DNA of 64,000 nt from Chelydra serpentina (Eukaryota > Chordata > Testudines > Chelydridae), in NCBI GenBank assembly GCA_037349315.1, contig JBAIAC010000024.1, positions 39,529,501-39,593,500 on the forward strand, read 5' to 3'. The notes beneath the pieces were generated by a model. The model searched no databases. It had not been told where the DNA came from and saw only the letters and a list, made by a program, of their open reading frames with translations. Positions 54,501 through 61,859 of the stretch are shown here, piece after piece (positions within the stretch are counted from its first letter, which is position 1; each line of letters starts with the position of its first letter). Both the position numbers and the translations under genes were made by a program.

Positions 54501-57500
54501 TATTATTAAACACTTGAAACAAAAATTAGGTTTTGCTACTCGCCAAGTAGCAGCTGTCAAATCAGGAGAATGGAATCCTGCTGATTGTTAAATACAATCG
54601 GATTGGGAAGCAGAAATTTGGGACCCCCAAAAAGTCTGGGAGGGGGACATCTGGGATAACCCACAGGAGGGTCCTTGGAGCCCCGGTGGCAGCTTTAGAA
54701 CGGCGCACCATAACAACCCCCAGGGCAGACACTGCCCACGAACAGATAACAACTATCCCGGTGTCAGCAGCTGATCTAAAGGCAATGGCTCATCACCTAG
54801 GTATTTTAAACAGGGAGTCTTTCTCCCGATGGTGTACTGATGCCTTCTTCTTAACTGGGAGAGAGGCACTAACCACCACAGAACTCTACAGGCTTATGGG
54901 GATATGTGCGGCACCAGAAATAAGAGCTACCCTGGACCGCATTAGAATAAATGAGCCCGCCAACGAATTATCCCTAATGGCAATGTTTGGGGAACAAATA
55001 GGTAGGAGAAACTTTATAGCCCAAGCTGTAGCTTCCACCCAGGGCCCCAATGAGGACCCGGAAAGCTACCTCACCTGGTGGGCACTAATGCAGGTAATGT
55101 CCGGTCTGGTAACTGTGACGGGCATTAGCAATCTATACACACCACCTTTCCCAGTCTCATCCCTGAGAGACTGCGCTGCATCGCTACTTCCCTACTATTC
55201 TGGGAAACTTGCAGTTTGGCAGGACGGGCACCCTGCATCGCTAGAAGAATTAAGGGGAATGGTACAACAAATTACCACACATGCAGGACCTAAACCTTTA
55301 ATAAAAAAGGAAAGGGTTGCATATGTAGCGACTATGGAGCCGACAGTCACTTTTTCAAATGAAAGTGGAACCAAGGGATTTGCAGGATCCCGTGGAGGAT
55401 ACTTTAGAGGAAAATTCAGGGGAAAGGGAAATACTCAGTTAAGGGGTCGGCTATATCCAGACCTTCAAAAGTCTCAGTCAGCCGACGGGGCTAAACAGCT
55501 AGAAAGACACGCCTCTGATGTGCGCTGCATAGCATGGAAGTTATTATTACAGCTGGGAGGGGATAAAGAAAAATGGGATAGAGCTCCCATGCCTGATATC
55601 ATGAAAGAAATTCTCAGACTGCAGGGTCAGAAAGGAAACGTTTCGGGGGTAACAACACCAAGCGCTCCCTTGATGGATCTGCCACCCCCCCTCCTTTAGA
55701 TGATGAGGAATATTACTAGGGAAGCCCACTGGACGTGGAACCCCCACTTGGCATAGGAGCCCAACAGTGCAGGTTTATAGGGGAATTGACCTGGGACCCA
55801 GGAGGGAGACCCTATATCTATGTCCAGCAGGGAAATCAAGCTCCTACGCTGGCTCTAATTGATACCGGAGCTTCGGTCTCTCTAATCAAAACCGCTCCAC
55901 AGACAGGGACCAGAGGGCAAATCATTATGCTTCAGGCTTTTCAGGGAAAACCTAGCCCAGGGCAGGAATGGGTGCAGGTTCCTTTCTCTGTACAGGGATT
56001 CCACACCACCGGGAATCTGATTCAGACAAAGCATATGACCGATGCCGTGATTCTAGGCACTGACTGGCTGTTTAAAAATAACAATTCTACGTTTGTAAAT
56101 TCAACTTTCATGACAGAGATTGCAGTACAGTACTTGTAAGTGAATTGAAAAATACTATTTCACTTGTTTTTTACAGTTCAAATATTTGTAATAAAAAATA
56201 AAGTGAGCACTCTACACTTTGTACTCTGTGTTGTTGTTCAAATCAATATATTTGAAAATGTCCAAAAATATTTAAATAAATGGTTTTCTATTGTTTAACA
56301 GTGCAATTAATCATGCAATTAATCGCAATTACCATATATACTCGTTCATAAGCCAAATCTTTTTAGTAAAACAGGGAAGCAAAGGAAAAGGGGGTCGGCT
56401 TATGAACGGGTATAGAGAGAGGGAGAGCTGGGACACAGCCTCTCCCCCCAACAGAGGGGACAAGGAGAGGCAGCAGAGCAGGAAGGGAAGAGGCGGGGCC
56501 AGAGTCTCTCCGCTTCTCGCCACGCTGCTCTCCCCCCAGCCTCCGAAGCAGCTGCAGCTCCGGGGCTGGCAGGCTGCAGCTGCGCCGCCCAGCCTGCCTG
56601 GCGGAGCACGCTGCGGCCGCGCCGCCCGGCCTGTCAGAGCAGCTCCAGCCAGGCCAGAGACATCCTCCCCTTGCCCGCCCCAGTTAAGGTGTGAAGAGAT
56701 GGGATGAGGACAGTGTGGGGGTCCTGGGCTAGGGGTGGGGTCATGTGGGGGGTGGTCACAGGGGTTACTCCCTTGACCCCCACCTTCTTACCCGCTCCCC
56801 ACCTTCCTCAAATTTCCCTACCAGTTGCTGTCCCGGCCCATCAGGGTAAGCAGCTGGCGGGCCGAGACACTTTGTTTACTTAGGTTTACCTCCGTGTCTG
56901 CGGACACTCAAGGTAAACAAACTGTCTCGGCCCGCCAGCAGCTTATCCTAATAGTCCAGGAGCCAAAGTTTGCTGACCCCTGAATTATAGGGTCAGCTTA
57001 TGAATGGGTCATAAACATTTTCAATTTTTACTTATCCATCTTGGGGTGGGGGGTCATCTTATAAACGAACCAGCTTATGATTGAGTATATACGGTAATTT
57101 TTTTAATCACGCGCTCATCACGATTACTTTTTTTAATCGCTTGACAGCCCTACTATCCAGTTTCATGTAAGAACACCCAATATACAGTATTAATTTAAAA
57201 ATCTATTTTTGTTGCAGTATCACACAATGGAGTTTAAGCAGGCTTCTTTTATTTTGAAGGGAGATAGATTACTAATGCTAATTTAAAATAAACTTTGTTT
57301 TCATTTGCAGGTTGGAAGAGCAGGAAGGCTGGGTCACAGTGGAACAGCAATTACTTTTATCAATAACAACAGCAAGAAGCTTTTTTGGGATGTTGTAAAG
57401 AGAGTAAAACCAACAGGCACGATTCTTCCTCCACAGTTGCTAAACTCCCCGTATCTTCATGACCAAAAGAGAAAAGAACAACAGAAAGTTAAACAATCAC

Positions 57501-57574
57501 AGAATAGTCTTGTAACAGGTGATAATCTTATGGACATTATTAGAAAACATGACAAAAGTAATTCTCAGAAGTGA
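38736..57574 (+). CDS. DDX59: DDX59, DEAD-box RNA helicase with HIT zinc finger (7 coding exons)
   Basis: An ATP-dependent RNA helicase family member; human DDX59 variants cause an orofaciodigital syndrome. CDS = 38736-39566, 44584-44751, 47439-47528, 48211-48462, 49274-49426, 50155-50283, 57311-57574, all phase 0, 628 codons. Motifs by residue: HIT-type zinc finger with Cys 116, 119, 127, 135, 139 and His 143; Q-motif region 214-239; Walker A ADTGSGKT 256-263; PTREL 288-292; TPGR 338-341; DEAD 362-365, split over two exons; SAT 393-395; [10 protein letters not shown] 510-519; motif VI HQVGRAGR 540-547, also split. Variation lies mainly in residues 20-100. No stop or shift is visible. Every intron from the second coding exon on has GT/AG ends. 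Introns hold DIRS, hAT, ERV and CR1 insertions. Confidence 0.96.
40590..43400 (+). mobile_element. Decayed DIRS retrotransposon in DDX59 intron
   Basis: Sense-strand fragments match the DIRS at 13928-20482 in order: gag-like 41541-41753 ([20 protein letters not shown]), an RT catalytic box PYLDD near 41876-41890 followed by a stop, and recombinase 42176-42406 ([24 protein letters not shown]). The ends carry inverted short motifs (GTGCTCCACTTCAG near 40617 and GAAGTGGAGTACCCATAGGG near 43015). Much of RT and RNase H is deleted. A MITE interrupts it at 41117-41347. Subfamily differs from the first DIRS. Confidence 0.75.
41117..41347. mobile_element. MITE nested in DIRS remnant
   Basis: Ends GGGCATGGCTACACTGG and, read from the right, GGGCTTGTCTACACATAC. 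A strong internal hairpin is formed by CAAAGCGCTGTCGCAGGAACG against CGTGGCAGCGCTTTG. TSD not resolved; the flanks are A-rich. Confidence 0.65.
43738..44292. mobile_element. Two adjacent MITEs or one composite element
   Basis: 43738 starts GGGCTTGTTCACACC and a matching end GTGTAGCCATGCCC falls at about 44022. Sequence from GTCTACTCAGTAAAG (44027) to CTTTACTGTGGAGACGTACCC (about 44291) forms a second inverted-repeat unit. GCGCTGCTGTGGGAGC is shared with 41117-41347. Exact borders uncertain. Confidence 0.5.
44584..44751 (+). CDS. DDX59: DDX59 second coding exon
   Basis: Acceptor TTCCTTTTTAG, donor AAG/GTAAGA. Encodes residues 278-333 with [10 protein letters not shown] (motif Ia) and [11 protein letters not shown]. 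Confidence 0.95.
44860..45161. mobile_element. hAT-type MITE (302 bp) in DDX59 intron
   Basis: Ends CAGTGGTGCCCAAC and, from the right, CAAGGGTGCCCAAC. Flanks TTTTACAC (44852-44859) and CTCTACAC (45162-45169), two mismatches. Confidence 0.7.
45628..45840 (-). pseudogene. hAT C-terminal domain, left arm of copy A
   Basis: Encodes [20 protein letters not shown], then a [14 protein letters not shown] segment, matching the right arm of copies B and C. This is the antisense arm of the palindrome. Confidence 0.7.
45883..46421 (+). pseudogene. hAT transposase C-terminal half, copy A, frameshifted
   Basis: Frame 45883-46335 encodes [20 protein letters not shown] and [13 protein letters not shown]; after a shift near 46195 the domain continues in 46128-46421 ([16 protein letters not shown]). 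It ends early at a TGA where copies B and C read on into CLFSLSG. Confidence 0.7.
46875..47438. other. DDX59 intron DNA
   Basis: No supported feature other than the acceptor at 47438. Confidence 0.5.
47439..47528 (+). CDS. DDX59: DDX59 third coding exon
   Basis: Acceptor TTCTGATAG, donor GAA/GTAAGT. Encodes residues 334-363: [13 protein letters not shown] and then VVVDE, the first half of the DEAD box. Confidence 0.95.
47529..48210. other. DDX59 intron DNA
   Basis: 47645-47790 contains an old repeat (TGCAAGAGCTTAACTTTAAG, CTTTGCTGGATTAGGGGCAT). No coding frame supported. Confidence 0.45.
48211..48462 (+). CDS. DDX59: DDX59 fourth coding exon
   Basis: Acceptor TTTTCATTCAG, donor AAT/GTTAGT. 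Encodes residues 364-447 from AD of the DEAD box through TILVSATIP and the linker [11 protein letters not shown]. Confidence 0.95.
48463..50154. other. DDX59 introns on either side of exon 49274-49426
   Basis: AT-rich, with no clear insertion. 49020-49110 looks like the same old repeat as 47645-47790 (CAAGTATTTGCAGGATTAGG). The interval includes one coding exon listed separately. Confidence 0.45.
49274..49426 (+). CDS. DDX59: DDX59 fifth coding exon
   Basis: Acceptor TTAATTTTACAG, donor CAG/GTTTGT. Encodes residues 448-498, the start of the second RecA-like domain ([16 protein letters not shown]). Confidence 0.95.
50155..50283 (+). CDS. DDX59: DDX59 sixth coding exon
   Basis: Acceptor CCCATTCCTCAG, donor CAG/GTAAAG. 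Encodes residues 499-541 with [14 protein letters not shown] and ends DEYVHQ, the first half of motif VI. Confidence 0.95.
51307..51898 (+). pseudogene. hAT transposase C-terminal half, copy B, frameshifted
   Basis: 51307-51642 encodes the same part as copy A ([38 protein letters not shown]). A shift near 51635 moves to 51569-51898 with [20 protein letters not shown] and [12 protein letters not shown]. Confidence 0.7.
51998..52164. repeat. Perfect 49-bp inverted repeat of an LTR end
   Basis: 51998-52046 and 52116-52164 are exact reverse complements (49 of 49), separated by 69 bp. The second arm ends in GGTATAACA, just before the TGG of the primer-binding-like site, so it is the 3' end of the LTR in sense. 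The first arm is the same end in antisense and forms the left edge of the insertion. Confidence 0.92.
52944..54357 (+). mobile_element. Young CR1 LINE, 5'-truncated
   Basis: Inserted in the retroviral gag. The 3' end is the CR1 hallmark: repeats of ATTCTATG (54338-54357) after a short 3' UTR. The 5' end begins inside the ORF2 coding region. No target-site duplication is evident, as usual for CR1. Confidence 0.9.
52952..54268 (+). CDS. CR1 ORF2 reverse transcriptase, C-terminal 438 codons intact
   Basis: Open frame from [20 protein letters not shown] through [15 protein letters not shown] (first catalytic Asp), [32 protein letters not shown] (catalytic FADD), to [20 protein letters not shown] and the end DKALAGMI with TAG. 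RT motifs from about domain 2 onward are present; the endonuclease and the first RT motif are cut off. No stops, which indicates recent insertion. The catalytic Asp residues are preserved but the protein lacks its natural start. Confidence 0.9.
   Translation: MPIFKKGKKEDPGNYRPVSLTSIPGKIMEQVLKESILNHLKEGKVIRNSQHGFTKGKSCLTNLIAFYDEITGSVDEGKAVDVLFLDFSKAFDTVSHSVLASKLKKYGLDEWTVRWIENWLDGRAQRVVINGSMSSWQPVSSGVPQGSVLGPVLFNIFINDLEDGVDCTLSKFADDTKLGGVVDTLEGRDRIQRDLDKLEDWAKRNLMRFNKDKCRVLHLGRKNPMHCYRLGTEWLGSSSAEKDLGVTVDEKLNMSQQCALVAKKANGILGCISRGISSRSRDVIIPLYSALVRPHLEYCVQFWAPHYKKDVDKLERVQRRATKMIRGLEHMTYEERLRELRLFSLQKRRVRGDLIAAFNYLKGGSKEDGSRLFSVVEDDRTRSNGLKLQRGRFRLDIRKNFFTSRVVKHWNGLPREVVESPSLEVFKVRLDKALAGMI
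55735..56083 (+). pseudogene. Retroviral aspartic protease fragment
   Basis: Encodes [14 protein letters not shown] with the DTG active-site triad, then VILGTDWLF, a conserved box near the protease C-terminus. The frame then runs into hAT DNA. An in-frame TAG at 55717-55719 precedes it, at the expected gag-pro border. The enzyme is truncated. Confidence 0.75.
56331..57094. mobile_element. DNA-transposon MITE with GC-rich filler and internal palindrome
   Basis: Ends ACCATATATACTCGTTCATA and, from the right, ACCGTATATACTCAATCATA. Flanked by AATT on both sides (56327-56330 and 57095-57098). Inside, 56845-56940 is a palindrome (GGCGGGCCGAGACACTTTGT against its complement) resembling a separate hAT MITE with an end CCAAAGTTTGCTGACCCCTG, so this may be a nested pair. 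Confidence 0.6.
57311..57574 (+). CDS. DDX59: DDX59 last coding exon
   Basis: Acceptor TTTTCATTTGCAG. Encodes residues 542-628, starting [13 protein letters not shown] (second half of motif VI) and ending [12 protein letters not shown], with TGA at 57572-57574. Confidence 0.95.
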   Translation, partial: VGRAGRLGHSGTAITFINNNSKKLFWDVVKRVKPTGTILPPQLLNSPYLHDQKRKEQQKVKQSQNSLVTGDNLMDIIRKHDKSNSQK

Positions 57575-57633
57575 TTAATGGTATTATATTTATAAATGTG
57601 TAAATATAATGAAAGCACTGTATTTCAGTAATA

Positions 57634-57639
57634 ATTAAA
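57634..57639 (+). terminator. DDX59: Probable DDX59 polyadenylation signal
   Basis: ATTAAA 60 bases after the stop codon, followed by T-rich sequence. It is the first common-variant hexamer after the stop. Longer 3' UTRs cannot be excluded. Confidence 0.5.
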
Positions 57640-58371
57640 CATGAATTTATATCATTGGTATAAGATCTGTCAAAGTTATTTTTTAAAATGTGTAACCTTT
57701 TTTTTCTGGAGAAATCCTGCGTCTGATTTTCATCTCCATCTCCAAATAGTGCTTATTCTAAAAGGACATTCCAAATCTAAAAGTTGCACTTCAGTTTAAA
57801 AGTATAGTAACATCTAAAAGCATTTTTTCAGTTTGTTTACTTTGTGTGGGTGACAACATCTTAAATAGTTATTTTCACTGTTCTTTCCTTGTTTCTGTGG
57901 GGCTTTTGCACGGCAATGGAGGAGAGAGGAATATTTTTAAAACAGGAAAATTTGATGCAAATCTAAAAATATTGGCATGGACATGTTTACTGTCTGCAAA
58001 TATTTTTAACTGTTGTTAAATTAACAATGTTTTAAGTTAAGCATGCCCCTTTAACCCTCAGATCAATATCTAATTATCCTCAATACTGGGCACCCCCACA
58101 GTTTTCATTTATGGGTCACAATGGTTGGTTTCTTCTTGCCATCATATGTCTGAAACCGGTAAAAAAAAATCCTGCTCCAGTACTCTACAACATCAACAAG
58201 ATTTTTTTCCCTCCTGTCATTTGGGCTAACAAGGACTGTGGTTTCTTCAACTTCATAGTAGAGAAATGAGGAAAATTAGATCTAGCAATTAAAACATGAA
58301 ATTGTGATCTCATTCTGTTAATGGGAACATGATAGTGCTGCTAGGGTGGAATGTTATACTATTAAAAAAAA
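57640..58371. other. Unassigned DNA downstream of DDX59
   Basis: AT-rich; may contain additional DDX59 3' UTR. Nothing else supported. Confidence 0.5.
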
Positions 58372-59982
58372 TAGGGCTGTCAATTTACTGACGCGATTAA
58401 CTAAAAAAAAAATTAATGGCAATTAAAAAAAATAATTGCAATCAATCGCAGTTTTAATTGCACTGTTAAACAATAGAATACCAACTGAAATTTATTTAAT
58501 ATTTTGGATGTTTTTCTACATTTTCATATATATATAGTCTTCTGTGTTGTAATTGAAATCAAAGTGTATATTATTTTTATTACAAATATTTGCACTGTAA
58601 AAATGATAAACAAAAGAGAGAGTTTTCAATTCACCTCATACAAGTACTATAGTGCAATTTCTGTCATGAAAGTACAATTTAAACAAACGTAGATTTTTTT
58701 TTTGTTACATATCTGTACTCAAAAACAAAACAACGTAAAACTTCAGAGCCTACAGTCCACTCAGTCCTACTTCTTGTTCAGTCAATTGCTAATACAAACA
58801 AGTTTGTTTACATTTACAGGCGATAATGCTGCCCTCTTCTTATTAACGATGTCACAGAAAGTGAGAACAGGTATTTGCATGGCACTTTTGTAACTGGCAT
58901 TGCAATGTATTTACGTGCCAGATATGGTAAACATTCGTATGCCTCTTCATGCTTCGGCCACCATTCCAGAGCACATGCTTTCATGCTGATGATGCTAGTT
59001 AAAAAAAAATACGTTAATTAAATTTGTGACTGAACTCCGCGGGGAAGAATTGTATGTCCCCTGCTCTGTTTTACCCACATTCTGCCATATATTTCATGTT
59101 ATAGCAGTCTCGGATGAAGACCCAGCACATGTTCATTTTAAGAACATTTCCACTGCAGATCTGACAAAACGCAAAGAAGGTACCAGATTTCTAAAGATAG
59201 CTACAGCACTCGACCCAAGGTTTAAGAATCTGAAGTGCCTTCCAAAATCTGAGAGGGACGGGGTGTGGAGCATGCTTTCAGAAGTCTTAAAAGAGCAAAA
59301 CACAGATGCAGAAACTACTGAACCTGAACCAACAAAAAAGAAAATCAACCTTCTGCTGGTGGTATCTGACTCCGAGGATGAAAATGAACATGCGTTGGTC
59401 CACACTGCTTTGGATTGTTATCGAGCAGAACCCGTCATCAGCATGGACATATGTCCCCTGGAATGGTGGTTGAAGCATGAAAGGACACATGAATCTTTAG
59501 CGCCTCTGGCATGTAAATATCTTGCGACACTAGCTACAACAGTGCCATGCAAATGCCTGTTCTCACTTTCAGGTAACATTGTAAACAAGAAGTTGGCAGC
59601 ATTATCTCCTGCAAATGTAAACAAACTTGTTTGTCTGAGCGATTGGCTGAACATAAGTAGGACTGAGTGGACTTGTAGGCGCTAAAGTTTCATGTTTTAT
59701 TTTTGAATGCAGGTTTTTTTGTACATAATTCTACATTTGTAAGTTCAACTTTCATTTGCACTACAGTAGTTGTATTAGTTTAATTGGAAAATACTATGTT
59801 TTGTTTTTTACAGTGCAAATACTTGTAATCAAAAATAAATATAAAGTGAGTAGCGTACACTTTGTATTCTGTTTTGTAATTGAAATCAATATATTTGGAA
59901 ATGTAGAAAACACCCAACAATATTTAAATAAATGGTATTCTATTATTAACAGTGCGATTAATTGCGATCAGTTTTTTTAAAT
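58372..59982 (+). mobile_element. Palindromic hAT element, copy C
   Basis: The left end TAGGGCTGTCAATTTACTG matches copy A; the right end is worn (ATGCCCTAAAC). Left arm 58372 to about 59000 carries the C-terminal domain antisense in a decayed state; right arm and centre carry it in sense as an open 219-codon frame. Flanks show no clean 8-bp duplication. Same orientation as copies A and B. Confidence 0.75.
59026..59685 (+). CDS. hAT transposase C-terminal half, open in copy C (219 codons)
   Basis: Starts [20 protein letters not shown], continues with [20 protein letters not shown], an acidic linker (DSEDENEH) and the hAT C-terminal dimerisation region: [60 protein letters not shown]. It resembles ZBED-type hAT transposases. 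The catalytic N-terminal half is absent, so it cannot transpose DNA alone, but it could dimerise with related transposases. Closest relatives here are the broken frames of copies A and B. Confidence 0.75.
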   Translation: MTELRGEELYVPCSVLPTFCHIFHVIAVSDEDPAHVHFKNISTADLTKRKEGTRFLKIATALDPRFKNLKCLPKSERDGVWSMLSEVLKEQNTDAETTEPEPTKKKINLLLVVSDSEDENEHALVHTALDCYRAEPVISMDICPLEWWLKHERTHESLAPLACKYLATLATTVPCKCLFSLSGNIVNKKLAALSPANVNKLVCLSDWLNISRTEWTCRR

Positions 59983-59989
59983 GCCCTAA

Positions 59990-61508
59990 ACAAACCCCAA
60001 CGGAATCAGATAGAACATGCAGGGAAGCAGTTTTCAAGTGCTCTTGATCTCAACAGGACTGACTCTGGTGCTCTAGGCTCTGATCCTGCAAACTCTTAAA
60101 AAAATGCTTACATGTAAGCACAGTATTCTCATTGGGTCAGATCCTTTATTTGTGTAAATTTTTGTAGATGCATTAAAGCAATAGAGTTTGACAGTTTACA
60201 TCAGCTGGGGATGTGGCCCATAGACTTGAAGAGCACTACATATGTACTTAAAATTTAGCACGTGCGTAACTGTTTGCCGGCTTGGGGTCCTATATGCTAA
60301 AACTGTTGCTAGACATTCTATCAACAAAGCCTTTTAATTCCCTTCAATAAAAACTTTATAAATTTAATATTTTAAATTTGTGTATATTGCCCAAACCCTA
60401 CAGTGTCTTTTTAAAAACCAAGCTCATTACAGAATAAAGTACCATCTTCCCATCATTAATGAAACTTCAAGAGAGAACAGTCCATTTTTATCCATCCTAT
60501 TATATAAAAACACAACTCTTCTCCTTCTCAGGCATTTTTTCTGAGCGAATCACACTACAGAATGAATGTTGAATTAGTACAGGAAAATTTAAGTCTTATG
60601 TAAACTTGTATAGGCATGTGGATGAGTGTGGAATTATACAGTACATGAAAACAGGTTTATGGAAAAATGCCTTTTTCCTCTGGAAAGACCACACATATTT
60701 GCTATGTAGGCAGATCTTTATTTAGTAGCTGCATTCCTACTAAAGTAACCCACTGGTTGAAGATAACTCTCATGTAAGTTGTTTTGTGTTACATTTTTAT
60801 AAACCAAAAGATATATATGTATCCTTTGCAAGCCTCTGCACACATGTATAAAACACAGTTAAAACCAATGTTAATAAAAGCAAAAAACAAACATAAAACC
60901 TATTCCACACTGACCACAGCTCACTCCATGTCATCCCATCAGCCCAAGACTGGAATAAATAGAGCTTTGTACTATACCCTGAATCTCAAAAGTTTGGCTT
61001 TTTCAGACTTATCCTGGAAACAAATTTAGATACAGCCTTCCCTCCACGCCACTGCAATTCAAATCTAAGATCTGCTAGCAGAAAGTGCTCCCATTGATCT
61101 CAATTGAGATGATAAAGAGAGAGTGATCTCAGAAATTACCAGCAGCTACATTATATAGTGCTTTATTGAGAACACAGCACATTAAATTGCAGCTGGAGAC
61201 TAATTGGAAGCCATTGCAGCCTCTGGTGATGTTCCATGTCCATCCTAACACAGCTATTTAAAACTTCTGGATGGTCTTCAAGGAAATCTCAGACAATAAT
61301 CCAATATGGAATTCACAAAGGCATGGGTTCCTTTTTATGTGGTATGCAAAAAAACTTTCTTTCCCAATCCTGTATCCTCTGAAATACTGTAAAAAACCTT
61401 TTCTTAACGGATCTCTAAAATACAAGTTACGGAGAGGCATAATGGAGGTAAGGGGTTATTGTCCACATGTTTCACCAGCTGGTCACTTTGACCTGCCATA
61501 GATGTTGT
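59990..61508. other. Unassigned intergenic DNA
   Basis: AT-rich. 60060-60300 contains old repeat-like phrases (CTCTGATCCTGCAAACTCTT). No supported gene; ORFs are short. Confidence 0.5.
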
Positions 61509-61516
61509 TCCTAGGC

Positions 61517-61849
61517 CGGTGGTTCTCAGCTGTGGTCCACCGATTCTTCAGGGAAAGCCCCTGGCACGCCAGACCGGTTGGTTTACCTGCCACGGCGGTA
61601 GGTTTGGCTGGTCGTGGCTCCCACTGGCCACAGTTCGCCATCCCCGGCCAATGGGGGCTGCGGGACACGGGTCGGGTCGGGGGCTGTGCTGTCCGCCGCA
61701 TCCCACAGCCTCCATTGGTCAGGGATGGCGAACCGTGGCCAGTGGGAGCTGCGACCGGCCGAACCTGCCGCGGCGGCAGGTAAACCAACCGGTCCGGCAC
61801 GCCAGGGGCTTTCCCTGAAGAATCGGTGGACCACAGTTGAGAACCACCA
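61517..61849. mobile_element. Near-perfect foldback hAT MITE (333 bp)
   Basis: Flanked by a perfect 8-bp duplication TCCTAGGC (61509-61516, 61850-61857). The two halves are inverted copies over most of their length, for example GGGAAAGCCCCTGGCACGCC against GGCACGCCAGGGGCTTTCCC. Frames are open on both strands because the element is GC-rich and symmetric; they are not genes. Confidence 0.92.
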
Positions 61850-61859
61850 TCCTAGGCAC

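Larger units (their letters stand above)
52510..55699 (+). pseudogene. Retroviral gag, interrupted and frameshifted
   Basis: Three pieces: 52510-52943 (N-terminal, predicted coiled coil with [15 protein letters not shown]), 54358-54591 (more coiled coil, ends at TAA 54589-54591), and 54686-55699 (capsid-like region and C-terminal part). Breaks: the CR1 insertion, a stop, a shift near 54685 and a shift in the C-run near 55683-55691. The C-terminal part has a glycine-arginine segment ([20 protein letters not shown]) and no CCHC knuckle that I can see. Role in an intact virus: assembly and RNA packaging. Class not resolved. Confidence 0.65.
51998..56083 (+). mobile_element. Retrovirus-like fragment: inverted LTR ends, leader, gag, protease
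   Basis: Inserted into hAT copy B. ATTC flanks it (51994-51997, 56084-56087), the insert starts TG and ends CA. It begins with an inverted pair of LTR 3' ends (51998-52046, 52116-52164), continues with a TGG-starting primer-binding-like segment (52168), a leader, gag from about 52510 and a partial protease ending at 56083. No RT, integrase, env or 3' LTR is present. A CR1 splits gag at 52944-54357. An endogenous, defective copy. Confidence 0.75.
50668..57152 (+). mobile_element. Palindromic hAT element, copy B, split by two insertions
   Basis: Left arm 50668 to about 51270, centre and right arm 51307-51997, right end 56088-56330 and 57095-57152 (ends GCGTGACAGCCCTA-like: GCTTGACAGCCCTA). It is cut at 51998-56083 by a retrovirus-like fragment and at 56331-57094 by a MITE. 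The left TAGGGCTGTC end seen in copies A and C is missing, so the left border is damaged. Lies in the DDX59 intron between exons 50155-50283 and 57311-57574. Confidence 0.75.
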
